A stretch of DNA of 64,000 bases from Panonychus citri (lineage: Eukaryota; Arthropoda; Arachnida; Trombidiformes; Tetranychidae). The translations under genes and the position numbers were made by a program. The notes beneath the pieces are model-generated. The model was given only the letters and a program-made list of their open reading frames with translations. It searched no databases and was not told where the DNA came from. Of the stretch, positions 33,719 to 42,815 are shown one piece after another (position 1 is the first letter of the stretch; each line of letters opens with the position of its first letter). Location of the stretch: the NCBI RefSeq assembly GCF_014898815.1, contig NW_026515408.1, positions 186,001-250,000 on the forward strand, read 5' to 3'.

Positions 33719-34830
33719 TGGTCTAAAGTAGATCTTGATTATTGTCCGAGTCTAAATTTGCTCACCAAAAAAACAAAAAAACAAGCTTATGCTTTGGAAC
33801 AACACAATAAAGATCAGAGGTTTAGAACTCAACTAAAACTAATCAAAAGCTGAAAAATAATTCAACAAAAGAATCTCAATTGAAGAAAAAGAGCTAACCT
33901 CAACACAAGCCGAGGTGACAAAAGAACCAAACTGATAGAAAGCCTAAACTGACTCAACTAAAGGATCTTAACAAAAGAAATGAAATCATCACAAACCGAG
34001 GTAATCCTCTTGTAGATTATCTAAACCATTGTATTCAGTTTATCATTACCACCTCATAGTATTGTTGACAATCATAACCTTTGTGTTCAATCGTATCAAT
34101 CCTCTCAACGTTCAAGAACTTTGAATGGACTTTTCGCGAACATTCTAGAACTTACTTTCACACAAAAAGGGCGTAGCATTTTAAAAACATTTATTTATTC
34201 TTGCTGAATAGATTGACTTGCCTCAGGTTGTGTGTTAATCGAATGATAACCCACCACCTGTTCGTGTCTCGCCACACAAAAAAACAGTCTGGGTGAACAA
34301 TTTGATTGTAACGCGTGTGCGGCGAGACCGCTAACGTGACCACTTTTTGCCAACTCTGAATTTTGGTAGTGTGACATATACAGACCATTGGTCTTTTTTT
34401 TTGAAATATTACGGTGAAAAGAGTAGAGCGAGTTCTGGCAAACAGCAGTCAATTATTAAAGGAGCCAGCTTGTTGTAAAGTCCATAAAGAGATCTACGCG
34501 AGTAGATACGGGATCAGGCCATTCAAACATCATGTTTCTTAATTTTTATCTGATAACAGAAAAGCAAATTTTTGCTATTAGCGATAGACAGTCTTGAAAT
34601 TGTGTCTCACGGCAAGACACGTATCATTAACGCCCTTCTGAATTCATAATATTTGAACAATTGTCTTGATATTATCATAATAAAAAACAAAAAGCAAATA
34701 AAAAAAGTCGTAAAATTTCTTGAAAATCTTACCGTTTAAACTTTATTTACGAAAATCGTACGAATTGTATTGAATGTATTTCCGTCCGTTTAATAATTTA
34801 AATATACAGTTTTATTGTACAAAAAATAAA
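33719..34830. other. Gene-poor island
   Basis: No convincing gene. Short overlapping - strand frames near 34191-34452 have no recognisable motif. Base composition is more even than in the F-box arrays. Confidence 0.4.
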
Positions 34831-35146
34831 ATATCAAGGTCATTCAGGTCATTTTGTTGGGATTCTTTTTCAAGGTCATTTGATGGTCACAACCTAATTA
34901 ATCAGCAATCATGAGGCTCCTTACGATTTTAAAACTTTTTGACATTTTGTGTTGCTGAGATATAGCGTTTTTGAGGCGAAATCCTTTTCATTCGCCTCTT
35001 ATTAGTTTTCTCGTAACAAAGAGCATGAGCGTAAAATCTTTGCGATTTAGGTGCATGGTGATTTTTTTAATCTGAATCGATTTTGACCATCAAATGGCCT
35101 TGAAAACGTATCCTAACAAAATGACTGGAATGACCTTGGTATTTTA
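34831..35146. mobile_element. Candidate MITE with ~55-bp inverted ends
   Basis: Left end aaaatatcaaggtcattcag and right end read inward aaaataccaaggtcattcca; the match continues with gtcattttgtt(g/a)ggat and tcaaggtcatttgatggtca on both sides. About 315 bp, no ORF. The target duplication is not clear. Confidence 0.6.
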
Positions 35147-35302
35147 ATATGACAATTGAGTATGGTCTAAACTACCATAACTCGAGCCTGTGGTCTGAAC
35201 ACTCAAAAACAAAAAAGTTATTCAAGAAAAACTTTTTGGAAACTTGGTGAAATGCCCTGTACAAATCAATGCTTTAACAACAGGGTTAAGCCTTGACGAG
35301 AT

Positions 35303-35684
35303 ATGGAGGCAAGTGCGATAATCGGAAGACGATTATTAACCCAAGGTAAAGACGATTTAAATAAACTTGAATTAATCCCAGCTAAATTAAAAGCATCATT
35401 TATCGAACATGTTGATCTGCAAGATCTTTGGCCTTTACAACAACCAATAGGATTAGTATCATTAGATAAATTTTTATTCTTCAACCACCAAAAATTACGT
35501 AGGGACGATGATGAACATGTGACTATTCTCCTGAACGAGACGCTCGAGTCACCTTAAAGCTTATATTGAATTGCAGAAAATAAAAAACAAAAAGATTCCG
35601 ATTCCTACAGCGGAGTTGGTACGAGAAATGGTGAAAATGGGGCAAAACATTCATCACAAACATCATACAGCTACATTTAAATAA
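35303..35684 (+). pseudogene. Unknown ORF with one frameshift
   Basis: The first part (35303-35557) reads MEASAIIGRRLLTQGKDD, KLKASFIEHVDLQDLW and onward and stops after NETLESP. In the +1 frame the same stretch continues with HLKAYIELQKIKNKKIPI and ends HHKHHTATFK at 35684, so the two parts look like one protein of about 126 residues split near 35545. I do not recognise the family. Confidence 0.35.
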
Positions 35685-36067
35685 TCCAATTGGAATCATC
35701 ACTCTAGACTGATACGTCTGTCAACTTTAATTGTATTAACTCTGTATTTTAATATCATTTATACCTAATTTTTCATACTTTGTATATAATGTCCGGTGAT
35801 GGATAATATTATAATGACCCAAAAAATGAAAAGTTTATCAAGACAATTATCAAATGTTGATTTAGATGTTCACTTAATTAGTTAGTCCTAAGTCGTCTTT
35901 AGTTAAGAAATTGTTATGAGAAAAACAAACAAAGATCAAGGTGATAATGGGAGGAAAAGTCAAAGTACCACAACAAGTCCATTGGGATTGAGTTTCATTA
36001 ACAAACTACTCAGTCTTTTTGGTTACATGGATGATAAAAGTTTCGACTTTATATCTATTCATTTTTA
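35685..36067. other. Spacer, no gene seen
   Basis: AT-rich, no repeats shared with the rest of the window noted. Confidence 0.4.
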
Positions 36068-36209
36068 TTATCGACGAAAACGCGGCTGAATAAACTTGTT
36101 ATCGGTCGCAAAAGGATCGGTATCACATTTATTCAATGAATATCGAGTCTTTTCATCATCTGAAGAGTCGTCATCCCATTTTTCATCATCACGAAGCAAG
36201 TAAAAGAAT
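36068..36209 (-). pseudogene. Diverged F-box gene, end of exon 6
   Basis: Reads FYLLRDDEKWDDDSSDDEKT, then RYSLNKCDTDP and TDNKFIQPRFRR and stops. It aligns with the C-terminus of subfamilies A/B but is clearly more distant, with an extra acidic DDDSSDDE. Its upstream half is beyond the MULE insertion at 37890. Confidence 0.7.
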
Positions 36210-37889
36210 GATTTGGGCTCATTTGAGCGAAGGTCAAAAGAGCGAAAGACAAAAACGCGAAACCAAAAGAGCGAGAGTCAAAATAGCGAATGCGCATGTC
36301 AATAAGAGTCTTTCTCTCACTAGATGGCATTAGTTTTGATGGTCAGTAAAACTTTGATTTCAAAGGGAAAATAAAGAAAAATTCAATTATTACAATTTTA
36401 AATTAATTATCATCGAATTCTGAACACCCGAATTTACTACGCATAGAAAAAATAAACGGGAAGCTACTGCGCATCATTCTGATAAACCTAAACAATATTT
36501 AACTTTATCGATAAATTCCAATGGCATGATACGATTTTCGGTGTAATCTTTTGTTAAGTTAACTATCTTTGCGTTCAATGAAATATATTTCCGGTTTTTG
36601 GGAGGACGGTTACCATGAGAGGCGATGAGAATCTGAATCTCGTAGTTATTTTGCTGCTTCATCAAAGTTTCGAAGAATTGGAAGAAATTAGCATGATTAC
36701 GGCCAACAGCTTTGTTCAGAGCTGAATGCCATCCTTCAACATGATTATTAGTTCTTGGGTCATCATCATCATAATGGTTCCAAATTGAGATAGGGAAACG
36801 AGCATCACTTTTAAGATAATTTTCATCAAAATATCCAAAAAGTTTTGCATTGCATCATCATCAGGTGCCTGAATCTTTATCTGGTTATAAACTGAATTTA
36901 TGTCATCTTTCATAAGAAGCGGTAAAGCGGAAATCCGCCGAACTGTTAATTTAACATTATCTTCATTGGCTTTATAACGATTGACCAATCCGAACTTTCC
37001 AACGTTTCTCCATAAACTTTGACACAGGTGAAAATGACAGCATTTGAGTTCACAAAAGGGAAAAATAAGGTTAATTGCTTTGACTGTAGCGATTTCGAAG
37101 TCCAGAGTGAATTTCATAGGTCTCCATAGTAACCCAATTGATTGACAAAGGTCTTGAATTAAACAGAAAAGTCGAGTATAAATTAGCATTGAAGCATAAG
37201 GGATCAGCGCATAAACAACAGGTATCATTATTTCATTTCTCATCACATTTAAAGTGTAAAGAGAATGAAATAATTTAGGAACACTTTTAAAAGTTCCATC
37301 CGAATAAACATGATCAGATTGGCACAAGTAACTAAGAAATGAATCAGTTGCAAAAATGATGATTTTATCATCATCACCATCAGAGATTCGAGAAAACTTT
37401 TCACTCGAACTCGATTGTAGATTTTCAGGTACATTGATATCACTTAAAGAACGAGGCAGAGATGGAAAAGGAGAATAACGCGCTCTTATAATTGTTCTTT
37501 TGATTTGATTAAAAGTTGAAAGTCCGGCGGCTTTTTCCTCATCAGGAAATTGAATCGTTGTTAGGACTTTCGTTGTTGCCTCATTATAAGTTGATTTTAT
37601 GTTACAAAAGTCTCAGCAATGGCCTTAGCAAAATTTTTCTGTTCATTGTTCACTATTCTCAGAGTATCAGGTTCATGAGAATGTTCAGATTTCGAAACAA
37701 TTTTATCACCAATTAGATTCACTTTACCATTACATTCAGCTCGAACACAACACCATTATTTTCCTAGTAATTGGATAAGTCGATTATGTTTTAGTGAATT
37801 AGCACGAATTCGCTATTTTGATATTCGCGTTTGTGACATTCGCTTTTTTGACATTCACCCTTTTGCCTTCGCTCTTTTGAGCCTTTACC
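36210..37889 (-). mobile_element. MULE transposon 2, inserted in a diverged F-box exon 6
   Basis: 1680 bp, flanked by the 8-bp repeat aaaagaat (36202-36209 and 37890-37897). Ends carry arrays of agcgaa/caaaa words about every 15 bp (left gagcgaaggtcaaaag, agcgaaagacaaaaa, gcgaaaccaaaag, agcgagagtcaaaat; right the inverse). The left end starts GATTTGGGCTCA and the right end read inward GGTAAAGGCTCA. Length, end type and TSD match MULE 1. Confidence 0.85.
36474..37770 (-). pseudogene. FLYWCH-MULE transposase (decayed)
   Basis: From right to left: end of a FLYWCH finger (WCCVRAECNGK, HSHEP near 37690-37740), then YSDGTFKSVP with the first Asp (about 37300), TLDFEIATVKAI with the second Asp (about 37100), CCHFHLCQ, and, in another frame, NNHVEGWHSAL with the Glu (about 36740). 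A C-terminal piece is at 36474-36665. The N-terminus is deleted and at least three frameshifts are present. Confidence 0.8.
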
Positions 37890-38142
37890 AAAAGAATATT
37901 TTACGACCTGTTGATTGACAAAATTTATCAATTGTGTCAATAGTATTTGCATCTCCCCAACTCATTAATTCCAACCCAAATAGAGTTAAATGTGGTAACA
38001 TCTCAATTATCTCGACCAAATCCTCATTCGTTATGGAAATTTCGTCAGTCACATGTACAAGTTTTTACAGTTAGGGAACTTGACCATAACGCTTTTAATC
38101 AGCTTTATTATCTTGATAAGGGGCAATTTGTACCAAAATAAT
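37890..38142 (-). pseudogene. Diverged F-box gene, start of exon 6
   Basis: The part of exon 6 upstream of the MULE: KLIKSVMVKFPNCKNLYM, one base lost, then FPITNEDLVEIIEMLPHLTLFGL and the Cys-Gln-Ser-Thr-Gly motif region. The exon 6 start shows LPLIKIIKLIKS. A related scrap is at 48530-48580. Cut on the right by MITE M1 copy 3. Confidence 0.7.
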
Positions 38143-38378
38143 GATTCTCCCTCATTTTCACAATATTTTAAGTAAACGTTAAAGTTAATCCTCTTGTTTT
38201 TGCTAGATTCAAATATGATGAATGTAAAGCTTTTGCGATTCATAGTTATTGTAGCTGAGTAGGTTGAGTGTCCAAGGCCCTCCGGGCCCTTGGTTATTTT
38301 ATTAATTATGTTGGAAGTCCCAGGCCCTCCAGGCCGCTAATTGTTATAATTAATTAGGTTTACTGCGCACAGTACTAA

Positions 38379-38733
38379 TGTAACAAAATTATTGATTTGT
38401 TCATGTCTATGTATTGTTTCTATTGTTACCATGATGATGACCATGAATATCATGGTCATCAATAGATTGTCACGAATGAGTATTGATTATTTAATTAATA
38501 GAATGTTCTAGAAGGTGATCATGATGCACTGATCATGATCACCTTCGTCATATATTGTATCCATTCGATATACATTGTATCTTTTTCATTGTATGATCAG
38601 TCCCACTTCCCTCTTCCCTTTAGTAACATTAAAGTTTATGTTTAAGATATATTTTTATATAATTGTGATAAGATAATAATAATTAGTTAACATAAGGTTG
38701 ATTCTTAAGGTGAATTAAGAAACATTCGTTTCA
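38379..38733 (+). repeat. 5' LTR
   Basis: 355 bp, TGTAACAAAA...TCGTTTCA. Contains two strong hairpins: 38436-38460 (11-bp stem GATGACCATGA, loop ATA) and 38512-38545 (14-bp stem AAGGTGATCATGAT, loop GCACTG). Confidence 0.95.
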
Positions 38734-38735
38734 TT

Positions 38736-38753
38736 TGGCGACCCAGGCAGGAT
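38736..38753 (+). other. Primer-binding site
   Basis: TGGCGACCCAGGCAGGAT begins two bases after the LTR; TGG complements the CCA end of a tRNA. The TGGCGACC start resembles sites used with tRNA-Arg in insect elements; the tRNA itself is not confirmed. Confidence 0.7.
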
Positions 38754-39227
38754 AGTGATTTCAAGTGATTTGACATTCATCATATGATATTGATTTGATT
38801 CAATTGAATTTGTTTTACGTATCAGAGATCGAGAGTTTCTGCTAATCATTTGGTTTGTTATATTGTTTTAAAAAAAATCGTTTTAAATTCAGAACTAATT
38901 ATTCAACCTGATTAACGATTGGTAACTTGGTTCGTACATTGGACTGGTAAGTTTCTGTGTCTACTATTGTGATATAATGGAATACCCTAAGACAGCTTAA
39001 AGAGCAAGTCAGGGTGATGAAATATATCGCAATTTGAATATTAGAATAATTTTGTTATAACTGATAATATAAATATAATACCTTGAACAGCTTCAAAAGC
39101 AAGTTGAGGTAGAAAGTATTTATCAATATAATTTGTTATGAGATCATTTGATATCAAAGGTGTTATGAACAAAAAGGTTATTTTTGAAATAATATAAATT
39201 GTAGAATTTGAATGATAGAGAAAAAAA

Positions 39228-39857
39228 ATGTCTATTCTTCAAAATAACCTTTCACTTGAGCAAAATCTGAATGTTTATCGACTGAGTGGTGACAATGGTC
39301 AAGATATCTTCGAATGGTTTGAGAATTTCGAGTTCGAAACGATGGCCGTTGGTTGGGATGATAATGTTCGACTTCAACGATTCCCAATGTTTATTACTGG
39401 TACGATTAAACTTTGGTACTTATCTTATGTCAAAAATAAAAATGTTGTCGAATATAGTACCATGAAAAATATGTTGCTCAGAGATATGGTTAATCCAAAT
39501 TACGTACAATCATTGGAGAATAAATTGTACCAAGGAAGACAACAGGAAAACCAATCAGTTCTATCGTTTTTATTGGAACAAATCAAACTTTGTAAACGAA
39601 TTAATGTTCAGATGGATGAGAGAAAAGTTATAAGGTTGATCGTCCGAGGAATCAAGCCTGAAATTTCTCAATATTTTGCCCAATTCGAAATTAATTCAGT
39701 TCATGATCTATTACAAAGAGCCCAGAGAGCTGAGGCTACTCTTAAACGAGCTCGTGATAATGTTTATCAAAGCTCAAGTAACTCCATCGATGGTCTGGTG
39801 ATGGAGATCAATCAAATCGAAGCTAATATCAATAGATTAGCTTCTCGGCTTAATTAA
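39228..39857 (+). CDS. Gag-like protein of the LTR element
   Basis: 209 residues. GDNGQDIFEWFENFEFETMA and MFITGTIKLWYLSYVK fit the Retrotrans_gag fold, with YQGRQQENQSVLSFLLEQ as the conserved central part. The end is a coiled-coil-like helix (RAQRAEATLKRARD, MEINQIEANINRLAS); no zinc knuckle. The frame is intact, unlike the decayed retroelement at 31.3 kb, whose gag is only distantly similar. Confidence 0.8.
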   Translation: MSILQNNLSLEQNLNVYRLSGDNGQDIFEWFENFEFETMAVGWDDNVRLQRFPMFITGTIKLWYLSYVKNKNVVEYSTMKNMLLRDMVNPNYVQSLENKLYQGRQQENQSVLSFLLEQIKLCKRINVQMDERKVIRLIVRGIKPEISQYFAQFEINSVHDLLQRAQRAEATLKRARDNVYQSSSNSIDGLVMEINQIEANINRLASRLN

Positions 39858-40260
39858 TTAGTTTTATTGATGACTAGGAATTTGGTTAAACGTAGGAGAT
39901 GGTACCTTGTGGACTGGTTGTTGTGTCAACAGTCGCCTCCTCCTTATCCAACTCATTGCGCTATTGGTGGCAAGGGAGATGGTTTTTAAATTACGTGGCC
40001 GATAGATCCATGGGAATTTTACATACCTTGTTCTAGTTTTAATATAATTAATTATTTTATAATCAAGTTAATGGAGATCTTATTGCAATTTCTCATTCTA
40101 ACTTGGATTAATGTTGATGAAAATTTTGAGAGAATTTGTTATTTGTATGAATCATTTGTAAATTAACATTCTTAATGTTAATGTTATCATATTATATGTT
40201 ATTAATTGTTATTAATCTAATTGTATTAGCTGTTTTCTGCTTTTCAACAGTAATCAAAAG

Positions 40261-40626
40261 ATGACTTCTGAGGTGTTGAAGGATAAAAATGATAACTTCG
40301 TCAAGGTGGTAGGGATTGCCATAGATCAAATATTGACGTTGAAGAAAACACTGAAACGACCTGCTCCTAAATCGGTCAAGGAAAAGATCGAGGGTAGGAT
40401 AAAAGGTAATCAATTACTGATGAAATATGCATATTTTCGTTGTTCGGGAATTGAAGACGAAATCAACGGTAAATTTGATCAACAAGCGAAAATTTTGGAA
40501 AAAGCTCGTGAGTGTTTATTAGAATTTGCTGCTTTATTCAATGTAATTAAATTTGATGTACCTGAAGATGTTCTTCAGTTTATAATTTCTGAACATAATC
40601 ACTTTATTGTAACTCAGACTATGTGA
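40261..40626 (+). CDS. Second ORF of the LTR element, unknown
   Basis: 121 residues, Lys-rich and mostly helical in appearance (ILTLKKTLKRPAPKSVKEKI, QQAKILEKARECLLEFAALF). It lies where protease/pol would be but shows no DTG, YxDD or other enzyme motif. An intact frame in an element with identical LTRs suggests it is really used. Confidence 0.5.
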   Translation: MTSEVLKDKNDNFVKVVGIAIDQILTLKKTLKRPAPKSVKEKIEGRIKGNQLLMKYAYFRCSGIEDEINGKFDQQAKILEKARECLLEFAALFNVIKFDVPEDVLQFIISEHNHFIVTQTM

Positions 40627-40750
40627 AAGTTAATATAGAGTATGAATAATATTGTATTGGTGTTTTTATCGCATTCTTTGTGCTTGTTTTATGCAAATAT
40701 TGTGCTTATTGATTTATCGATTAATGTTACGAAAAAGAGAGCTTTCGTCT

Positions 40751-40765
40751 GGAGGACGGGGGTAA
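40751..40765 (+). other. Polypurine tract
   Basis: ggaggacgggggtaa directly before the 3' LTR, the usual plus-strand primer position. Confidence 0.7.
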
Positions 40766-41120
40766 TGTAACAAAATTATTGATTTGTTCATGTCTATGTA
40801 TTGTTTCTATTGTTACCATGATGATGACCATGAATATCATGGTCATCAATAGATTGTCACGAATGAGTATTGATTATTTAATTAATAGAATGTTCTAGAA
40901 GGTGATCATGATGCACTGATCATGATCACCTTCGTCATATATTGTATCCATTCGATATACATTGTATCTTTTTCATTGTATGATCAGTCCCACTTCCCTC
41001 TTCCCTTTAGTAACATTAAAGTTTATGTTTAAGATATATTTTTATATAATTGTGATAAGATAATAATAATTAGTTAACATAAGGTTGATTCTTAAGGTGA
41101 ATTAAGAAACATTCGTTTCA
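40766..41120 (+). repeat. 3' LTR
   Basis: 355 bp, apparently identical to the 5' LTR, which indicates a young insertion or gene conversion between LTRs. Confidence 0.95.
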
Positions 41121-41209
41121 CTAATTTACAAAGACAAAAGGATTAAACAATAGATTTACTATTTATTTAAAAGATTATTGAGAGGTCATTATGAAAACAA
41201 GGAGACACC

Positions 41210-41454
41210 AAATAAATGATTTGAAACATTTATTGATTCAAGTAACAAGTAAACAAACACTTGAAAATTAGAAACTGAATCGCATCGTCTTGATGATTCA
41301 AAGTTAATAGCAACAGCAGCAGAGAGATGAATTGATGACTGGATCGCGCTTTGAAAAGTATACAAAGCTAATATCAAGATTGAAAACGATATTAGTTTAT
41401 TATTGAGACTCAAGATAATTTTTACTGTTCATTTAATAAGAAAAACCGAATGTT
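41210..41454. other. Old 3' flank of a subfamily A gene
   Basis: Homologous to 23490-23720, 50000-50240 and 57300-57540; no gene. Confidence 0.5.
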
Positions 41455-41872
41455 GATCAAATCCTCATTAGTTATCGACAACCATGAACTGAATGCACAC
41501 GTTTTTACAGTTAGGGAACTTGACTAAAATACTTTGAATATGCTTGAAACATCCGTTTAGTTTACCCTTTGTGCTGAATAATAAATGCAATCAAAATCAA
41601 AATCAAAATCAAAATCAAATTAACCAAAATATTAACAAATAAAGCTGAAAAACTTACTTTGTGTATTTTTAAAACTACATCTTGGACATTCAGATGAGTA
41701 TGCGAATCAGAAATCCTTCATCTTTATCCTTGACTTCAGTAATATCCAAATGTATACTTCGTAAATCAGGGAAAAAAGGCAAGAACTTGAAGACTGGTGA
41801 TCTCAATGACATGTCTTCGAATCGAATCTTTTTCAGTTTCATTTTTGGTAAAGGCCAAAGACGAGGTTTAAC
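41455..41872 (-). pseudogene. F-box fragment, exons 5-6, subfamily B
   Basis: A short broken exon 6 piece (41455-41570), intron 5 with a (aaaatc)n run near 41590-41620, and exon 5 (41660-41872) with several small deletions. It joins at about 41900 directly to the Rho copy. Confidence 0.75.
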
Positions 41873-41906
41873 TGAGGGCGAAAAAAACGATTAGTATAAT
41901 AATTAT

Positions 41907-42551
41907 TCAAATTACATAGGAAAGAAACCACATATTTGGGTGGTGATGGGGAATTGATTGTTGTCATTTTATTCATCTTCCTATTAAAAGTTTAATGAAA
42001 TAACATCTACTAATTAACAAGTTGCTTTAAATTCAGTATCTCAAAATGATTATTTGTCAATGACTAACTTGATCTCTCTCTCTCTCTTCCCATAGACCAA
42101 TGTGTTTCTATTATGTTTCAGTGTTGCCAATTTAAATTCCTATCAAAATATTACAACTAAATGGTTTCCAGAAATCAGGGAACATGCACCGAAAGTCCCG
42201 TTCGTTTTGGTTGGAACCAAAAGTGATCTCAGACCTGATGATAAATCCTCATCTCCTTGGTATCGATCAAAGTGCATCGACTTGACATCTCAATCAAATG
42301 GATCTGAGGAAACTTTTATTACCACGGACATGGGTCGTAAATTAGCTCGTAAACTGAATGCTTCCTGTTACGTTGAATGTTCAGCTAAAAGTCTTGTTGG
42401 AATAGAAAATGTAATTTATTTTATTCTTTATTCATATGTACAATTTGATCTCAATTGACATTTTTTATCATTCAATCTCCAGGTAATTATGGAAGCTATC
42501 AAAGCTGGAATTGGTGACGAAGACAAGAAACAACGATGCATAATTATCTAA
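41907..42551 (+). pseudogene. Rho GTPase partial copy (exons 3-4)
   Basis: Begins inside intron 2 and holds exon 3 (42096-42410) and exon 4 (42483-42551), apparently without coding changes relative to the parent gene. Without exons 1-2 it lacks the P-loop and switch regions, so no working GTPase can be made. The near-identity argues for recent duplication or conversion. Confidence 0.9.
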
Positions 42552-42815
42552 ATTTACATGACGATTTATAATTACCGATCAATCGAAAGGATTCCAGAAA
42601 ATACAACGAAACTTTGAAGCTCAGTTTTTCAGCTGAAATCATTTGCTGATATTTTTTTGATTCTCTTGATGAACAAAAAGATATTTTCATAAATCACTTT
42701 TATCGTTTATTCAAATATCATATCAATCAACATCTATTATCTTCATGAATCAATTTTTCACTTTTATCGAAGATTAAAAAAGTTTTTAAGTTTTTGACTT
42801 AAATGGATTTATTAT

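Larger units (their letters stand above)
38379..41120 (+). mobile_element. Gag-only LTR retrotransposon (recent)
   Basis: 2742 bp with two 355-bp LTRs that I could not tell apart by eye, TG...CA ends, and a 4-bp target duplication ctaa (38375-38378, 41121-41124). Copy 2 of MITE M1 shows the empty site agtactaatttac. It has a primer-binding site and a polypurine tract, a gag-like ORF and a second small ORF, but no protease, reverse transcriptase or integrase. It must have moved with enzymes supplied by another element. Confidence 0.95.
38143..41209. mobile_element. MITE family M1, copy 3, split by an LTR retrotransposon
   Basis: Left part 38143-38378 and right part 41121-41209 together match copy 2 (with an internal deletion after aggtttact). 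Ends: left GATTCTCCCTCATTTTCACA, right read inward GGTGTCTCCTTGTTTTCATA. Flanks aaaataat and aaataaat agree only in part. The LTR element described next lies inside. Confidence 0.85.

Noticed and set aside
34191..34452. Two overlapping - strand frames in the island
   Set aside because: No recognisable motif, they overlap each other in different frames and there is no supporting repeat or splice pattern.
38379..41120. Full Ty3-type element
   Set aside because: No DTG protease, YxDD reverse transcriptase or integrase motif in any frame between gag and the 3' LTR.
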